Origin: Microbacterium sp. MYb54
GTDB taxonomy: Bacteria; Actinomycetota; Actinomycetes; Actinomycetales; Microbacteriaceae
Direction of reading: 5' to 3'
Assembly (NCBI RefSeq): GCF_002979515.1
Contig: NZ_PCPA01000002.1
Location: forward strand, 227,138 to 291,137
Length of the DNA: 64,000 nt
How positions within the stretch are numbered: the first letter of the stretch is position 1; each line of letters starts with the position of its first letter. Positions 17,118-25,842 of the stretch are shown in pieces. The position numbers and the translations under genes are program-made. The notes under the pieces were generated by a model that saw only the letters and a program-made list of their open reading frames with translations, searched no databases and was not told the DNA's origin.

Positions 17118-17975
17118 ATGGAATCCGCTGAAGACCCGGTCGTCGTGGGGGCGAACTGGTACCGCTTCACCTCCGGCGAGCGCATCGTGAACCCGCATGT
17201 GATGAGCATGTCGTTCATCTGGATCATCAGCGGAGCCGGCGAGATCCACGCAGACGGCCAGCGTTTCTCGGTCGATGCGCAGCACGTGATCCGGCTGCCC
17301 TGGCGGCATCACGTCGAGTATCGCGCCCACCGTCGCGGCCCGTTCCACATCGGCACGCTGCACATCGTTCCCCGGTACGACCGCTCCGCGCCGGTTGTGC
17401 CTCGGGTCGCCCATCTCCCCGGCGACCCGTTACTCGACGACCGAGCCCGCAGCGGCGACCCGTCTGCATTCCGGGCAGGACTCTCGACGATGCAGAACGG
17501 CGCAGCGCGGCGCATCACGGAGTTCGGCACGATCGCGATCGAGCGACTGGGCGAAGGCGCCTTCGACGAGGAGTACTTCCGCGCGCTGGGTCGGCTGATC
17601 CTGCTGGAGAACACCTCATGGGCCGATGCGCACTCGCAGCAGACGAACCTGCCCGGAGCGCTCGAGCTGATGATGACGTTCATCCGTCACCACATCGCCG
17701 ACCCGCTCACGGTCGCGAGGGTCGCCGAGGCCGCAAGGTGCAGCGAGACGACGGCGCAGAGGCTGTTCACCCGGCACACCGGCGAGTCCATGCAGTCGTG
17801 GATCCGGCACACGCGGTTGCGGGAGGCGGCGAGCCTGCTGCGCAGCACAGGGCTGCGCGTGAGCGAGGTCGCCCAGCTGGTCGGCTACCCCGATCCGCTC
17901 TACTTCTCGCGGGCGTTCCGCACAGCGTACGGCGTACCACCCAGCCGCTTCGCGCAGGCGACCCTGCGGCCCTGA
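17118..17975 (+). CDS. AraC-family transcriptional regulator
   Basis: A 285-residue regulator. The N-terminal cupin-like sensor (about 10-100) includes IWIISGAGEIHADGQRFSVDAQHVIRLPWRHHVEYRAH, an AraC-type arm with several His. The C-terminal double HTH (about 180-282) includes PLTVARVAEAARCSETTAQRLFTRHTGES and LRVSEVAQLVGYPDPLYFSRAFRTAYGVPPSRF. GGGAGG lies five bases before ATG 17118; an in-frame ATG at 17088 is possible. It sits between the P450 operon and the aldo/keto reductase operon, both preceded by the same 15-mer, so it probably activates both. Confidence 0.9.
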   Translation: MESAEDPVVVGANWYRFTSGERIVNPHVMSMSFIWIISGAGEIHADGQRFSVDAQHVIRLPWRHHVEYRAHRRGPFHIGTLHIVPRYDRSAPVVPRVAHLPGDPLLDDRARSGDPSAFRAGLSTMQNGAARRITEFGTIAIERLGEGAFDEEYFRALGRLILLENTSWADAHSQQTNLPGALELMMTFIRHHIADPLTVARVAEAARCSETTAQRLFTRHTGESMQSWIRHTRLREAASLLRSTGLRVSEVAQLVGYPDPLYFSRAFRTAYGVPPSRFAQATLRP

Positions 17976-17993
17976 TCCCGCTCGACTGCTGCT

Positions 17994-18008
17994 CGTCCAG
18001 TCCATGTT
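17994..18008. promoter_or_regulatory. Shared 15-bp element upstream of aldo/keto reductase operon
   Basis: Exact second copy of the 15-mer found at 14285-14299, about 100 bases before the aldo/keto reductase start and in the same orientation relative to the gene it precedes. Probable AraC-regulator site. Confidence 0.65.
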
Positions 18009-18107
18009 TTCGGTGCTTCGGCGACCTCTCCGCCGTGCCCGTTCTCCGTATTTTGGACAGAGAGTCGCGCAGTCTCTGCGCCCGAGCGTGAAGGAGCGCA
18101 TCCGCAT

Positions 18108-19088
18108 ATGGCCACGAACCGTCGACCTTTCGGACGCACAGGTTGGAACATCAGCGAAGTGTCGTTCGGCGCATGGCAGCTGGGCGGACAGTGGGGGCCC
18201 GTCGATGACGATGCCTCGGTGCGCACGCTGATCGACGCCTACGAGCAGGGCATCAACTTCGTCGACACCGCCGAGATGTACGGCTCGGGGCACAGCGAAG
18301 AGGTCGTCGGCCGCTCGCTGCGCGAATGGAAGGGCGAGCGCGTGTACGTCGCCACGAAGGTCCAGCCCACGCAGTGGCCGCACCCCTCGGTCGACGACCC
18401 CGACATCGCCGCCGCGTACCCGCGCGAGTACATCCGCGAACAGGCGGAGCAGTCGCTGCGTCGACTCGGCGTCGAACGGATCGACCTGCTGCAGCTGCAC
18501 TGCTGGATGCCGGGCGGGATGCACGACCGGGGCTGGCTCGACGCCCTGCACGAGCTTCAGGCGGAGGGCAAGGTCGATCGCATCGGCGTCTCGCTGCGTG
18601 ACTACCGCGCCGACGAAGGTGTGGCCCTGGCCGAGTCGGGCCTGGTCGACTCGATCCAGGTCATCCACAACATCTTCGAGCAGAAGCCGGAGCACGCGCT
18701 GTTCCCTGCGGCCGCCACGTCGAAGACGGCGATCATCGCCAGAGTGGTGCTCGACTCCGGTTCGCTGAGCGGCGCCTGGACCCCAGACTCGTACGACCGC
18801 TGGGCCGACGATTCGGTGCTCAAGACGATGTTCCGCGACGAGCGGTTCGCCGAGACGCTGGAGCGCATCGACGCGATGAAGAAGGTCACCGAGCCCTATT
18901 ACGACGGCCTCGACGAGGCTGCCGTCCGCTTCGTGCTCGATCGCCCGGAGGTGTCGACCGCGATCGTCGGCATGACCTCGCAGAAGCGCATCGCCCGCAA
19001 CGTGTCGTTCGCGGACGGGCAAGGTCTGGCCGAGGGCCTGCGCGACCGCCTCGCCGGCTTCGAGTGGGAGAGGAACTTCTACGTATGA
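18108..19088 (+). CDS. Aldo/keto reductase
   Basis: A 326-residue (alpha/beta)8 NADPH oxidoreductase. The catalytic tetrad is visible: D53 and Y58 in NFVDTAEMYG, K84 in VATKVQ, and H131 in LLQLHCW. The start fits the family (RPFGRTGWNISEVSFGAWQLGG) and AAGGAG lies upstream. The C-terminal cofactor region VSTAIVGMTSQKRI is present. It resembles the predicted sugar or lactone oxidoreductase group. It overlaps the creatininase-family gene by four bases. The upstream 15-mer links it to the P450 operon, so it may reduce or oxidise the P450 product or a sugar released from it. Confidence 0.9.
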   Translation: MATNRRPFGRTGWNISEVSFGAWQLGGQWGPVDDDASVRTLIDAYEQGINFVDTAEMYGSGHSEEVVGRSLREWKGERVYVATKVQPTQWPHPSVDDPDIAAAYPREYIREQAEQSLRRLGVERIDLLQLHCWMPGGMHDRGWLDALHELQAEGKVDRIGVSLRDYRADEGVALAESGLVDSIQVIHNIFEQKPEHALFPAAATSKTAIIARVVLDSGSLSGAWTPDSYDRWADDSVLKTMFRDERFAETLERIDAMKKVTEPYYDGLDEAAVRFVLDRPEVSTAIVGMTSQKRIARNVSFADGQGLAEGLRDRLAGFEWERNFYV

Positions 19089-19807
19089 GCATCCCGACCG
19101 TCGCCGCCGACCGGCTGAGCCCTCAGCAGATCGAGGAGCGCCTCGCCGCGGCATCCGTCGTCTACATCCCGCTCGGCTCGCTCGAGTTCCACGGGCCGCA
19201 TCTGCCGATCGGGCTCGACGCCCTGACGGCGTACGGGCTGTGTCTGCGTGCCGCTGCGGCGGGAGGAGGCATCGTGCTGCCGGTCGTGCACCACGCTGTC
19301 GGGGGCGAGCACAGCCGCTATCCATGGACCATCATGAGCGACTCGCCCGTCGCCATCGAGACACTGCTGACGGAGACCCTGACCCGCCTCTCCGACTTCG
19401 GCGTGCAGCGCGCGGTACTGCTCAGCGGTCATTTCGCCGACGAGCAGCGCGACCTCATCACACGCGTCGCTGACCGGTGGAACGCCACGGATGCGCCACT
19501 GCGCGCCGTGGCCCGTACCCTCGGACAGGCGCCGGAACCGCCGGTCGCGCCCGACCACGCCGGCCGCTTCGAGTCGCTGGTGCTCTACGCCCTGGCGCCG
19601 GAACTCGTCAACGTCGAGGCGCTCCCCGACCCCGAGGTGTTCCCGGTCCCTGTGGATGAGGACCCGTTCGGCCAGGACCGCCACCGGGCGGATCATCCGC
19701 TGCACGGGGTGTTCGGCCCCGACCCGCGTCGGCTCGACGTCGACGCCGCAGCCGGGCTCCGCGACCACCTGGTCTCCTGGATCGCCGGCCTCGCCACCGT
19801 CGACTGA
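19085..19807 (+). CDS. Creatininase-family amidohydrolase-like protein
   Basis: A 240-residue protein of the creatinine amidohydrolase fold. The N-terminal metal motif is intact: YIPLGSLEFHGPHLPIGLDA (Glu, His, Asp) and VGGEHSRYPWT. The second motif, normally NGHGGN, reads LSGHFADEQ, so the His is kept but the neighbouring residues differ. Members of this family also open lactams or act on formamides. ATGA overlap with the aldo/keto reductase indicates a joint role. The substrate is unknown. Confidence 0.78.
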   Translation: MSIPTVAADRLSPQQIEERLAAASVVYIPLGSLEFHGPHLPIGLDALTAYGLCLRAAAAGGGIVLPVVHHAVGGEHSRYPWTIMSDSPVAIETLLTETLTRLSDFGVQRAVLLSGHFADEQRDLITRVADRWNATDAPLRAVARTLGQAPEPPVAPDHAGRFESLVLYALAPELVNVEALPDPEVFPVPVDEDPFGQDRHRADHPLHGVFGPDPRRLDVDAAAGLRDHLVSWIAGLATVD

Positions 19808-19820
19808 CCTCAGGCACACG

Positions 19821-19856
19821 GAAGGGCCCGACCGGAATGATCCGGTCGGGCCCTTC
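19821..19856. terminator. Bidirectional terminator, 16-bp perfect stem
   Basis: GAAGGGCCCGACCGGA (19821-19836) pairs with TCCGGTCGGGCCCTTC (19841-19856) around ATGA, followed by TGT. It lies between the convergent creatininase-family gene and the rhamnose-type binding-protein gene, and its symmetry suits both directions. Confidence 0.85.
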
Positions 19857-19868
19857 TGTCGATGCGAC

Positions 19869-20909
19869 TCAGAAGTCGAAGTCGCCGATGTTGTCCTTGT
19901 CGAACACGTACGGGTCGCCCAGCAGCACGGTCGAGTCCTTGCCGACGGTGTATTCGCCGAGGTCGCCCGCGTCGAACTTGTCGCCTTCCTTGCCGGTGAT
20001 GTCGCCCTTGATGAGCGCGGCTGCGGCGAATGCCGACAGGTAGCCCAGGTCTTCCGGGTTCCACAGTGCGAACGCGGTCACGGTGCCGTCCTCGACGTAC
20101 TCGCGCATCTGGTTCGGGGTGCCGAGACCGGTCAGGGCCACCTTGCCCTTGTAGTCGGAGGTGGAGAGGTAGCGAGCAGCGGCCGAGATGCCGATCGTGG
20201 TGGGCGAGACGATGCCCTTCAGGTTCGGGTGCGACTGCAGCAGCGCTGCGGTCTTGTCGAACGAGATCTGCTCGTCGTCGTCGCCGTACACGACATCCAC
20301 CAGCTGGATGTTCGGGTGGTCAGCGGCGAGCATCTCCTTCATCTTGTCGATCCAGGCGTTCTGGTTCGTCGCGTTCGCGGTCGAGGACACGATCGCGATC
20401 TCCCCGGCATCCCCGATCTGCTCGGCGATGAGGTCGACCTGCACCTTCGCGATGCCGTCGGCGGTGGCCTGATTGATGAACAGGTCACGGCACTCGGGGT
20501 TGGTGTCGGAGTCGAACGTGACGACCTTGACGCCGGCGCTGCGCGCCTCGTCGAGGGCATCGCAGATCGCCTTCGGGTCGTTCGCCGAGACGACGAGTGC
20601 GCCCACGCCCTGCTGGGTGGCGGTGTTGATGTAGCTCACCTGCGCGTCCGGGCCCGACTCCGCGGGGCCGACCTCCGCGAACGTGCCGCCGATCTCCTTG
20701 ACGGCTGCCTCGCCGCCCTTGCTCGACGTGTCGAAGTACGGGTTCCCGAGGCTCTTGGGCAGGAACGTGATCGCCAGGTTGTCGCTGCCGCCCGACCCTT
20801 CGGTCGAACCGCCACCCGAGCCGCCGGTGTCGGCGCAGCCGGTGAGGACGAGGGCCGTGGCCACCGCGACCGCGGCCAGGGCCGCGACACGCTTACGTGC
20901 AAACATCAT
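19869..20909 (-). CDS. Rhamnose-type ABC transporter substrate-binding lipoprotein
   Basis: A 346-residue binding protein with signal peptide and lipobox LTGC (C25), then a Gly/Ser linker. The core shows FLPKSLGNPYFDTSSKGGEAAVKEIGG, VSANDPKAICDALDEARSAGVKVVTFDSD and LTGLGTPNQMREYVEDGTV, as in the RhaS/LsrB group. AAAGGAAG precedes the first of two adjacent ATGs. It is last in a leftward operon after two permeases and the ATPase. An L-rhamnose substrate is supported by the mutarotase gene rhaM and shared LacI-type palindromes. Confidence 0.88.
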   Translation of the reverse strand: MMFARKRVAALAAVAVATALVLTGCADTGGSGGGSTEGSGGSDNLAITFLPKSLGNPYFDTSSKGGEAAVKEIGGTFAEVGPAESGPDAQVSYINTATQQGVGALVVSANDPKAICDALDEARSAGVKVVTFDSDTNPECRDLFINQATADGIAKVQVDLIAEQIGDAGEIAIVSSTANATNQNAWIDKMKEMLAADHPNIQLVDVVYGDDDEQISFDKTAALLQSHPNLKGIVSPTTIGISAAARYLSTSDYKGKVALTGLGTPNQMREYVEDGTVTAFALWNPEDLGYLSAFAAAALIKGDITGKEGDKFDAGDLGEYTVGKDSTVLLGDPYVFDKDNIGDFDF

Positions 20910-20970
20910 TGTTTTCTTCCTTTCGTGCGGGCGACCGAGGCGGATGTCTCGGTCGAAGGACGCAGCATCG

Positions 20971-22026
20971 TCACGACGCTGCGGACGCTGCGGTTCGCGG
21001 GGGACGACTCGGACGCTGTCGACGTCTCTGCAGCCAGGTCAGCGCGCTCGCTCCGACGACCGACAGCACGAGGAGCACCCCGGTGATGACGTTGATGACG
21101 TCGGACGTGACGTTCGCGAGACGTAGAGCGCTGGAGAGCACCCCGATCAGCAGCACGGCGGCGACGACTCCGTAGAGCTGCCCCCGGCCGCCGAAGACCG
21201 ACACTCCGCCGAGGACGACGGCCGCGATCACCTGCAGTTCGAGCCCCGTGGCGTTGTCGCCTCGGGCGCTGCCGAAGCGCAGGGTGTAGTAGATACCGGC
21301 GAACGCCGAGACCAGGCCGGCGAGCACGAAGAGGAGGAACTTGGTCCGCTCGACGTGCACTCCGGAGAACCGGGCGGCTTCCTTCGACATGCCGATCGCG
21401 TAGATGCCGCGACCGAACGGGGTGAACTGCAGCACGATCACGAAGATCACGAGCAGGATCAGGAACGGCACCATGATGTACGGGATCGTCGTGCCGGAGA
21501 TCTTCGCCTTGGCGAGCGCGCTCCACGCCTCGGGGAAGTCCGTGACGGCGGTGGTGCCGAGAAGCCCGACGGCGAGGCCGCGGAACAGGGCGAGCGTGCC
21601 GATCGTGACGGCGAGGGAGGGGAGTCCGACGACGGTGACGAGGAACCCGTTGAAGGCGCCTCCGACCGCTCCGACCAGCAGCGCGAGCAGGGCAGCGACC
21701 TCGAACGGGAGCCCTGCGTTGACCCCCGCGCCGGTGACGACGCTCGCCAGACCCACCATGCTCCCGACGGAGAGATCGATCTCGCCCGTGATCATGATCA
21801 GCGTCATCGGGAGCGCGATGAGGAGGATGGGCGCGACATCGAGCAGCAGATAGTTCACGGTGATCGGCTGCCCGAATCCGCGGACGGCGACCATCGAGTA
21901 GATGACGACGACGAGGAGCAGGGCGACGACCCCGGTCTCGCGACTCACCAGGACCCGACGCCACAGGGGCTTCTCGAAGTCCCGCGTGACGCGGTTGCTG
22001 CTCGTGGTGGCGGTTGCCGTGGTCAT
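20971..22026 (-). CDS. Rhamnose-type ABC transporter permease 2
   Basis: A 351-residue BPD_transp_2 permease with about nine to ten membrane segments and the signature GEIDLSVGSMVGLASV. It starts within the stop of the preceding permease (ATGA), and a basic, Pro/Ser-rich tail follows the last helix. It resembles RhaQ in the RhaSTPQ importer arrangement. The pair of distinct permeases, rather than a homodimer, is characteristic of rhamnose and autoinducer-2 systems. Confidence 0.88.
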   Translation of the reverse strand: MTTATATTSSNRVTRDFEKPLWRRVLVSRETGVVALLLVVVIYSMVAVRGFGQPITVNYLLLDVAPILLIALPMTLIMITGEIDLSVGSMVGLASVVTGAGVNAGLPFEVAALLALLVGAVGGAFNGFLVTVVGLPSLAVTIGTLALFRGLAVGLLGTTAVTDFPEAWSALAKAKISGTTIPYIMVPFLILLVIFVIVLQFTPFGRGIYAIGMSKEAARFSGVHVERTKFLLFVLAGLVSAFAGIYYTLRFGSARGDNATGLELQVIAAVVLGGVSVFGGRGQLYGVVAAVLLIGVLSSALRLANVTSDVINVITGVLLVLSVVGASALTWLQRRRQRPSRPPRTAASAAS

Positions 22027-23048
22027 GACTCGTCCCTCGCTTCGATGAGTCGCCGTCTCTGCCGTACGGCGAGCCAGCGGTCCAGCACGATCGCACCGAT
22101 GATGAGCACGCCGACGACGGCGCGTTGCCAGAAGTCCGGGATGCCGAGGATCGGGAGTGCGCGGTTGATGGTCATCAGGAGCATCGCGCCGATGGCCGCG
22201 CCCCAGACCGTGCCGACGCCGCCGGTGATGGCGATGCCGCCGATGACCGCGGCGCCCACGGCGTCGAGCTCCCACCCGGCACCGGCCTGCGAACTCACCG
22301 AACCGTAGCGGGCGGCGTAGAACACCCCGGCGAGACCGGCGAGAGCTCCGGAGAGGAGGAACGCCGTGAGCACCCGGCGGGTGACCCGAAGACCGTACAG
22401 CTCCGCTGCCGCGGGGTCGGAGCCGATCGCGTAGTACTCGCGTCCGCCGCGAGTGTTGCGCATGTACCAGGCCGCGGCGGCCAGGACCACGAGGGCGACG
22501 ATCGCGAGGATCGGGATCGTGAGGATCTGCCCCGTGCCGATCGCGAGGAAGTCCTTCGGCATATCCGACGCGTTGACGCGGGTGGACCCTGCCCAGATCA
22601 CATTTATGCCGCGGTAGGCATACAGCGTTCCGAGCGTGATCACCATCGCGGGCACGCGCGCGAACGCCACCAGAGCGCCGTTGATCAGACCGAGGGCGGA
22701 GCCGAACAACACCGCGCACACCACCACCACCGGAATCGGGATGCCGGGGAAGTCGATGAACATCCGCCCCGTCAGGTAGGCCGAGAGCCCCATCACCGAA
22801 CCGACCGACAGATCGACGTTGCGGGTGATGATCACGAACGCCTGGCCGATCGCGACCAGCACGAGGATCGACGGGGTCAGCAGCAGGTCGCGCCAGCCGT
22901 CGGCGCTGAACAGGAATGCCGGGTTCTTCGCCGTCGCAGCCGTGACCACGAGTGCGAGGGCGATCAAGATGCCGACCTCGCGCGCCTTGCCCAGCGCGCC
23001 GATGTGCTTGGTGAGCCCCGACACCGGGATGCGGGTGGTGCTGGTCAT
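22023..23048 (-). CDS. Rhamnose-type ABC transporter permease 1
   Basis: A 341-residue BPD_transp_2 permease with TRNVDLSVGSVMGLSAYL and repeated hydrophobic helices, RhaP-like. The ATG at 23048 begins MTSTTRIPVSG; a GTG two codons upstream is also possible. It lies two bases downstream of the ATPase stop, so the operon order is ATPase, permease, permease, binding protein. Confidence 0.88.
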   Translation of the reverse strand: MTSTTRIPVSGLTKHIGALGKAREVGILIALALVVTAATAKNPAFLFSADGWRDLLLTPSILVLVAIGQAFVIITRNVDLSVGSVMGLSAYLTGRMFIDFPGIPIPVVVVCAVLFGSALGLINGALVAFARVPAMVITLGTLYAYRGINVIWAGSTRVNASDMPKDFLAIGTGQILTIPILAIVALVVLAAAAWYMRNTRGGREYYAIGSDPAAAELYGLRVTRRVLTAFLLSGALAGLAGVFYAARYGSVSSQAGAGWELDAVGAAVIGGIAITGGVGTVWGAAIGAMLLMTINRALPILGIPDFWQRAVVGVLIIGAIVLDRWLAVRQRRRLIEARDES

Positions 23049-23050
23049 GG

Positions 23051-24586
23051 TCACGAGTTCTCTCCCGCGTCGATGGTGGTGCGCGGCGAGGCGTGCGTGG
23101 CGGCGAACATGACGTTCTCCGATGTGGCTTCCGCGCGGTCGAGTTCGGCGGTGATCCGTCCTTCTCGCATGACGAGCACCCGGTCGGCCATCCCCAGCAC
23201 TTCGGGGAGCTCGGACGAGATCATGAGGATTCCCTTGCCCTCGACGGCGAGCTGGGAGAGGAGTCGGTGCACCTCGGACTTCGTGCCGACGTCGATTCCC
23301 CGGGTGGGTTCGTCGATGATGAGCACGTCCGGCTGCGTGGCCAACCATTTGGCGAGCACGACCTTCTGCTGGTTGCCGCCGGAGAGGGTCGCAGCGACGG
23401 TGTCGAGCGCATGCGCCTTCACCTCGAGTCGACTGGCCCACTCCCGTGCCGCGCGGTTCTCGACGCCGGTGGTGATGAGCCCGAACCTCGAGAGGCGGCG
23501 GCGGATCGCGGTGGTGATGTTGCGACCCACGCCGGCATCGATCACGAGGCCCTGCTTGCGGCGGTCTTCGGGGACGAGGGCGAGCCCGGCGCGCATCGCT
23601 TCGGTCGGACGCGACCGCGGGATGCGTCGACCCTTCATCGTGACGGTGCCCTCGCGGTAGTCGTCGACACCGAAGACGGCGCGTGCCACCTCACTGCGGC
23701 CGGCGCCGACGAGGCCCGCGAGTCCGACGATCTCCCCCGCCCGCACCGTGAAGGAGATGTCGTGGAAGACGCCGGGGCTGGTGAGGTTCTCGACCTCGAG
23801 CAACGGCTCCCCGATCGTCGATTCCAGCTTGGGGAAGAGTTCGGTGACATCGCGGCCGACCATCTGGCGCACGAGCTCCGCCGGGGTGGTCTCGGCGATG
23901 GGCGTCGTGGCGATGTAGGCGCCGTCGCGCATGACGGTCACCGTGTCGCAGAGCGCGAAGACCTCGTCGAAGCGGTGCGAGATGAAGATCAGGCCTCGCC
24001 CTTCGTCGCGCAGGCTGCGGGCGATGACGAAGAGACGCTCCACCTCGACACCCGACAGGGCGGCGGTGGGCTCGTCCATGATCAGCACCTTGGCGTCGAG
24101 CGAGACGGCCTTGGCGATCTCGATCACCTGCTGGTCGGCGATCGAGAGACCTTCCGCTGGACGGTCGGGATCGATCGTCACTCCGAGCCGGGTGAACAGT
24201 CGCTCGACCTCGTGCCGCATGGCCTTGCGGTCGATCCGTCCGAAGCGCCCCACCGGCTGCCGGCCCATGAAGATGTTCTCGGTGACCGTCAGGTCGGGAA
24301 ACAGCGTCGGCTCCTGGTAGATCACGGCGATTCCTGCGGCCTTGGACTGCGCGGTCGACACGAAGTCGACGTCTTCACCGTCGAGCTGGAACGCGCCGCC
24401 GTCGCGGCGGTACAGACCGGCGACGATCTTGACGAGCGTCGACTTTCCGGCGCCGTTCTCTCCGATCAGCGCGTGAATCGAACCGGCCGACAGACGCAGA
24501 CTGCCCGAGCGCAATGCCACCACTGCGCCGAACGACTTCACGACCTTGGAGAGCTCGAGGACCACGGGTGCGGCATCGCTGGGCAC
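23051..24586 (-). CDS. Rhamnose-type ABC transporter ATPase, two-domain
   Basis: A 511-residue double ATPase (RhaT/RbsA class). The first Walker A is GENGAGKST, followed by LSIADQQVIEI and LIMDEPTAAL. The second half has degenerate GLVGAGRSE, then LSGGNQQKV and IIDEPTRGIDVG. A GTG start follows AGGAGG. A perfect 14-base palindrome lies about 30 bases upstream and is the probable LacI operator for the operon. Confidence 0.92.
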   Translation of the reverse strand: MPSDAAPVVLELSKVVKSFGAVVALRSGSLRLSAGSIHALIGENGAGKSTLVKIVAGLYRRDGGAFQLDGEDVDFVSTAQSKAAGIAVIYQEPTLFPDLTVTENIFMGRQPVGRFGRIDRKAMRHEVERLFTRLGVTIDPDRPAEGLSIADQQVIEIAKAVSLDAKVLIMDEPTAALSGVEVERLFVIARSLRDEGRGLIFISHRFDEVFALCDTVTVMRDGAYIATTPIAETTPAELVRQMVGRDVTELFPKLESTIGEPLLEVENLTSPGVFHDISFTVRAGEIVGLAGLVGAGRSEVARAVFGVDDYREGTVTMKGRRIPRSRPTEAMRAGLALVPEDRRKQGLVIDAGVGRNITTAIRRRLSRFGLITTGVENRAAREWASRLEVKAHALDTVAATLSGGNQQKVVLAKWLATQPDVLIIDEPTRGIDVGTKSEVHRLLSQLAVEGKGILMISSELPEVLGMADRVLVMREGRITAELDRAEATSENVMFAATHASPRTTIDAGENS

Positions 24587-24616
24587 GGGTGCCTCCTCAT
24601 CGAGGTTGATATCGGG

Positions 24617-24630
24617 ATGAATCGATTCAT
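24617..24630. promoter_or_regulatory. LacI-type operator palindrome ATGAATCGATTCAT
   Basis: A perfect 14-base palindrome between the divergent transporter operon and the LacI-type gene, with a further half-site CGATTCA at 24634-24640. A near copy, TGAATCGTTTCA (25805-25816), precedes rhaM. The central CG and symmetric arms are typical of LacI/GalR operators. Confidence 0.75.
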
Positions 24631-24742
24631 TTACGATTCAGGGATACTGTAGGCATCGAAATCCTCGCCGGTCAAGTCACAGTCCGGCCACATGCGTCAC
24701 AGTCCGCCCACGAGTCGACGCCATGCCAACGAAGGAGCGCCC

Positions 24743-25777
24743 ATGGTGGTGAGTATCAGAGACGTCGCCCAGGTGGCCCGCGTCTCGGTCGGCACCGTGT
24801 CGAACGTGCTCAACCGCCCGGAGACCGTGTCGCCCGATTCCGCCGACCGCGTGCTCAAGGCGATCGAGGAACTCGGATACGTGCGCAACGACGCGGCCCG
24901 CAAGCTCCGCGCCGGGGTGAGCACCACCGTCGGATTCGTCATCCTCAACGGCCAGAACCCGTTCTTCAACGACGTGGTGCGCGGCGCCGAAGATGAGGCC
25001 TCCCGCCACAACATCGCAGTCCTCTACGGCAACACCGACGAGGACTCCGACCGCGAGCGCATGTATCTCGACCTCTTCGAGGAGCAGCAGGTGCGGGGCG
25101 TGCTGATCTCGCCCTACGGCGACATCCATCCGCGGCTCGAGCGCCTGCGCTCGCGCGGCATCCGCGCCGTTCTCGTCGATCGGTTCGGCGGCAACAGCAG
25201 ATTCAGCTCGGTGTCCGTCGACTCGGTCGCAGGCGGCCGCATGGCCGTGGAGCACCTCATCGCCACGGGACGACGGCGCATCGCGTTCATCGGGGGCCCG
25301 ATGGACATGCGCCAGGTCACCGACCGACTGGCCGGGGCACGCGTCGCCGCGGACAACGCGCTCGTCCCCGTCGAGATCGAGGTGTTCGCCACCGACGCCA
25401 TGACCGTCGAGGCTGGTGTGGCGGCGGGCGAACGGATCCTGAGTCGCCCGCGACGGGAGTGGCCCGATGCGATGTTCGCTGCGAACGACCTCATGGCACT
25501 CGGACTCCTGCAGTCACTGACCGTCGGCGGACGCACGCTCGTGCCGGACGAGATCGCACTCATCGGCTTCGACGACATCTCGTTCGCCGCAGCGGCCGCT
25601 GTGCCGATCACCTCGATCCGCCAGCCCAGCGGGATGATCGGCCGCACCGCGCTGCGCGTGCTGCTGGAGGAGTGCGACGATCCGGAGCTCATCCCACGCC
25701 AGACCGTGTTCCAACCGGAGCTCGTCGTACGCCGCTCGACCGCAGCGTCTTCCGCGGTACCTGCCCGCGTTCCTTGA
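24743..25777 (+). CDS. LacI-family regulator of the rhamnose-type genes
   Basis: A 344-residue LacI/GalR regulator. The N-terminal HTH is SIRDVAQVARVSVGTVSNVLNRPETVSPDSADRVLKAIEELGYVRN, with the minor-groove hinge ARKLRAG. The periplasmic-binding-like effector domain runs from about 62 to 335. GAAGGAG lies five bases before ATG 24743, which places the HTH at the very N-terminus. Palindromes before the transporter operon and before rhaM suggest it represses both and itself, probably released by L-rhamnose or a derivative. Confidence 0.92.
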   Translation: MVVSIRDVAQVARVSVGTVSNVLNRPETVSPDSADRVLKAIEELGYVRNDAARKLRAGVSTTVGFVILNGQNPFFNDVVRGAEDEASRHNIAVLYGNTDEDSDRERMYLDLFEEQQVRGVLISPYGDIHPRLERLRSRGIRAVLVDRFGGNSRFSSVSVDSVAGGRMAVEHLIATGRRRIAFIGGPMDMRQVTDRLAGARVAADNALVPVEIEVFATDAMTVEAGVAAGERILSRPRREWPDAMFAANDLMALGLLQSLTVGGRTLVPDEIALIGFDDISFAAAAAVPITSIRQPSGMIGRTALRVLLEECDDPELIPRQTVFQPELVVRRSTAASSAVPARVP

Positions 25778-25804
25778 CGACAGGCGGCGATCTGCGTTAG
25801 CGTC

Positions 25805-25816
25805 TGAATCGTTTCA
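25805..25816. promoter_or_regulatory. LacI-type operator before rhaM
   Basis: TGAATCGTTTCA matches the core of the 24617-24630 palindrome with one changed base. It lies about 27 bases before the rhaM start, just after the LacI gene. Confidence 0.6.
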
Positions 25817-25842
25817 TCGCCCCGACCCGTGAAGGAGGAAGG

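Noticed and set aside
14454..17414. A 986-codon open frame on the minus strand opposite ferredoxin reductase and P450.
   Set aside because: Antisense to three well-supported genes; Arg/Asp/Gly/His-rich composition typical of GC-rich shadow frames; no domain.
19491..21086. A 531-codon plus-strand frame across the creatininase-family and binding-protein genes.
   Set aside because: Runs through a strong bidirectional terminator and opposes a clear lipoprotein gene; no recognisable motif.
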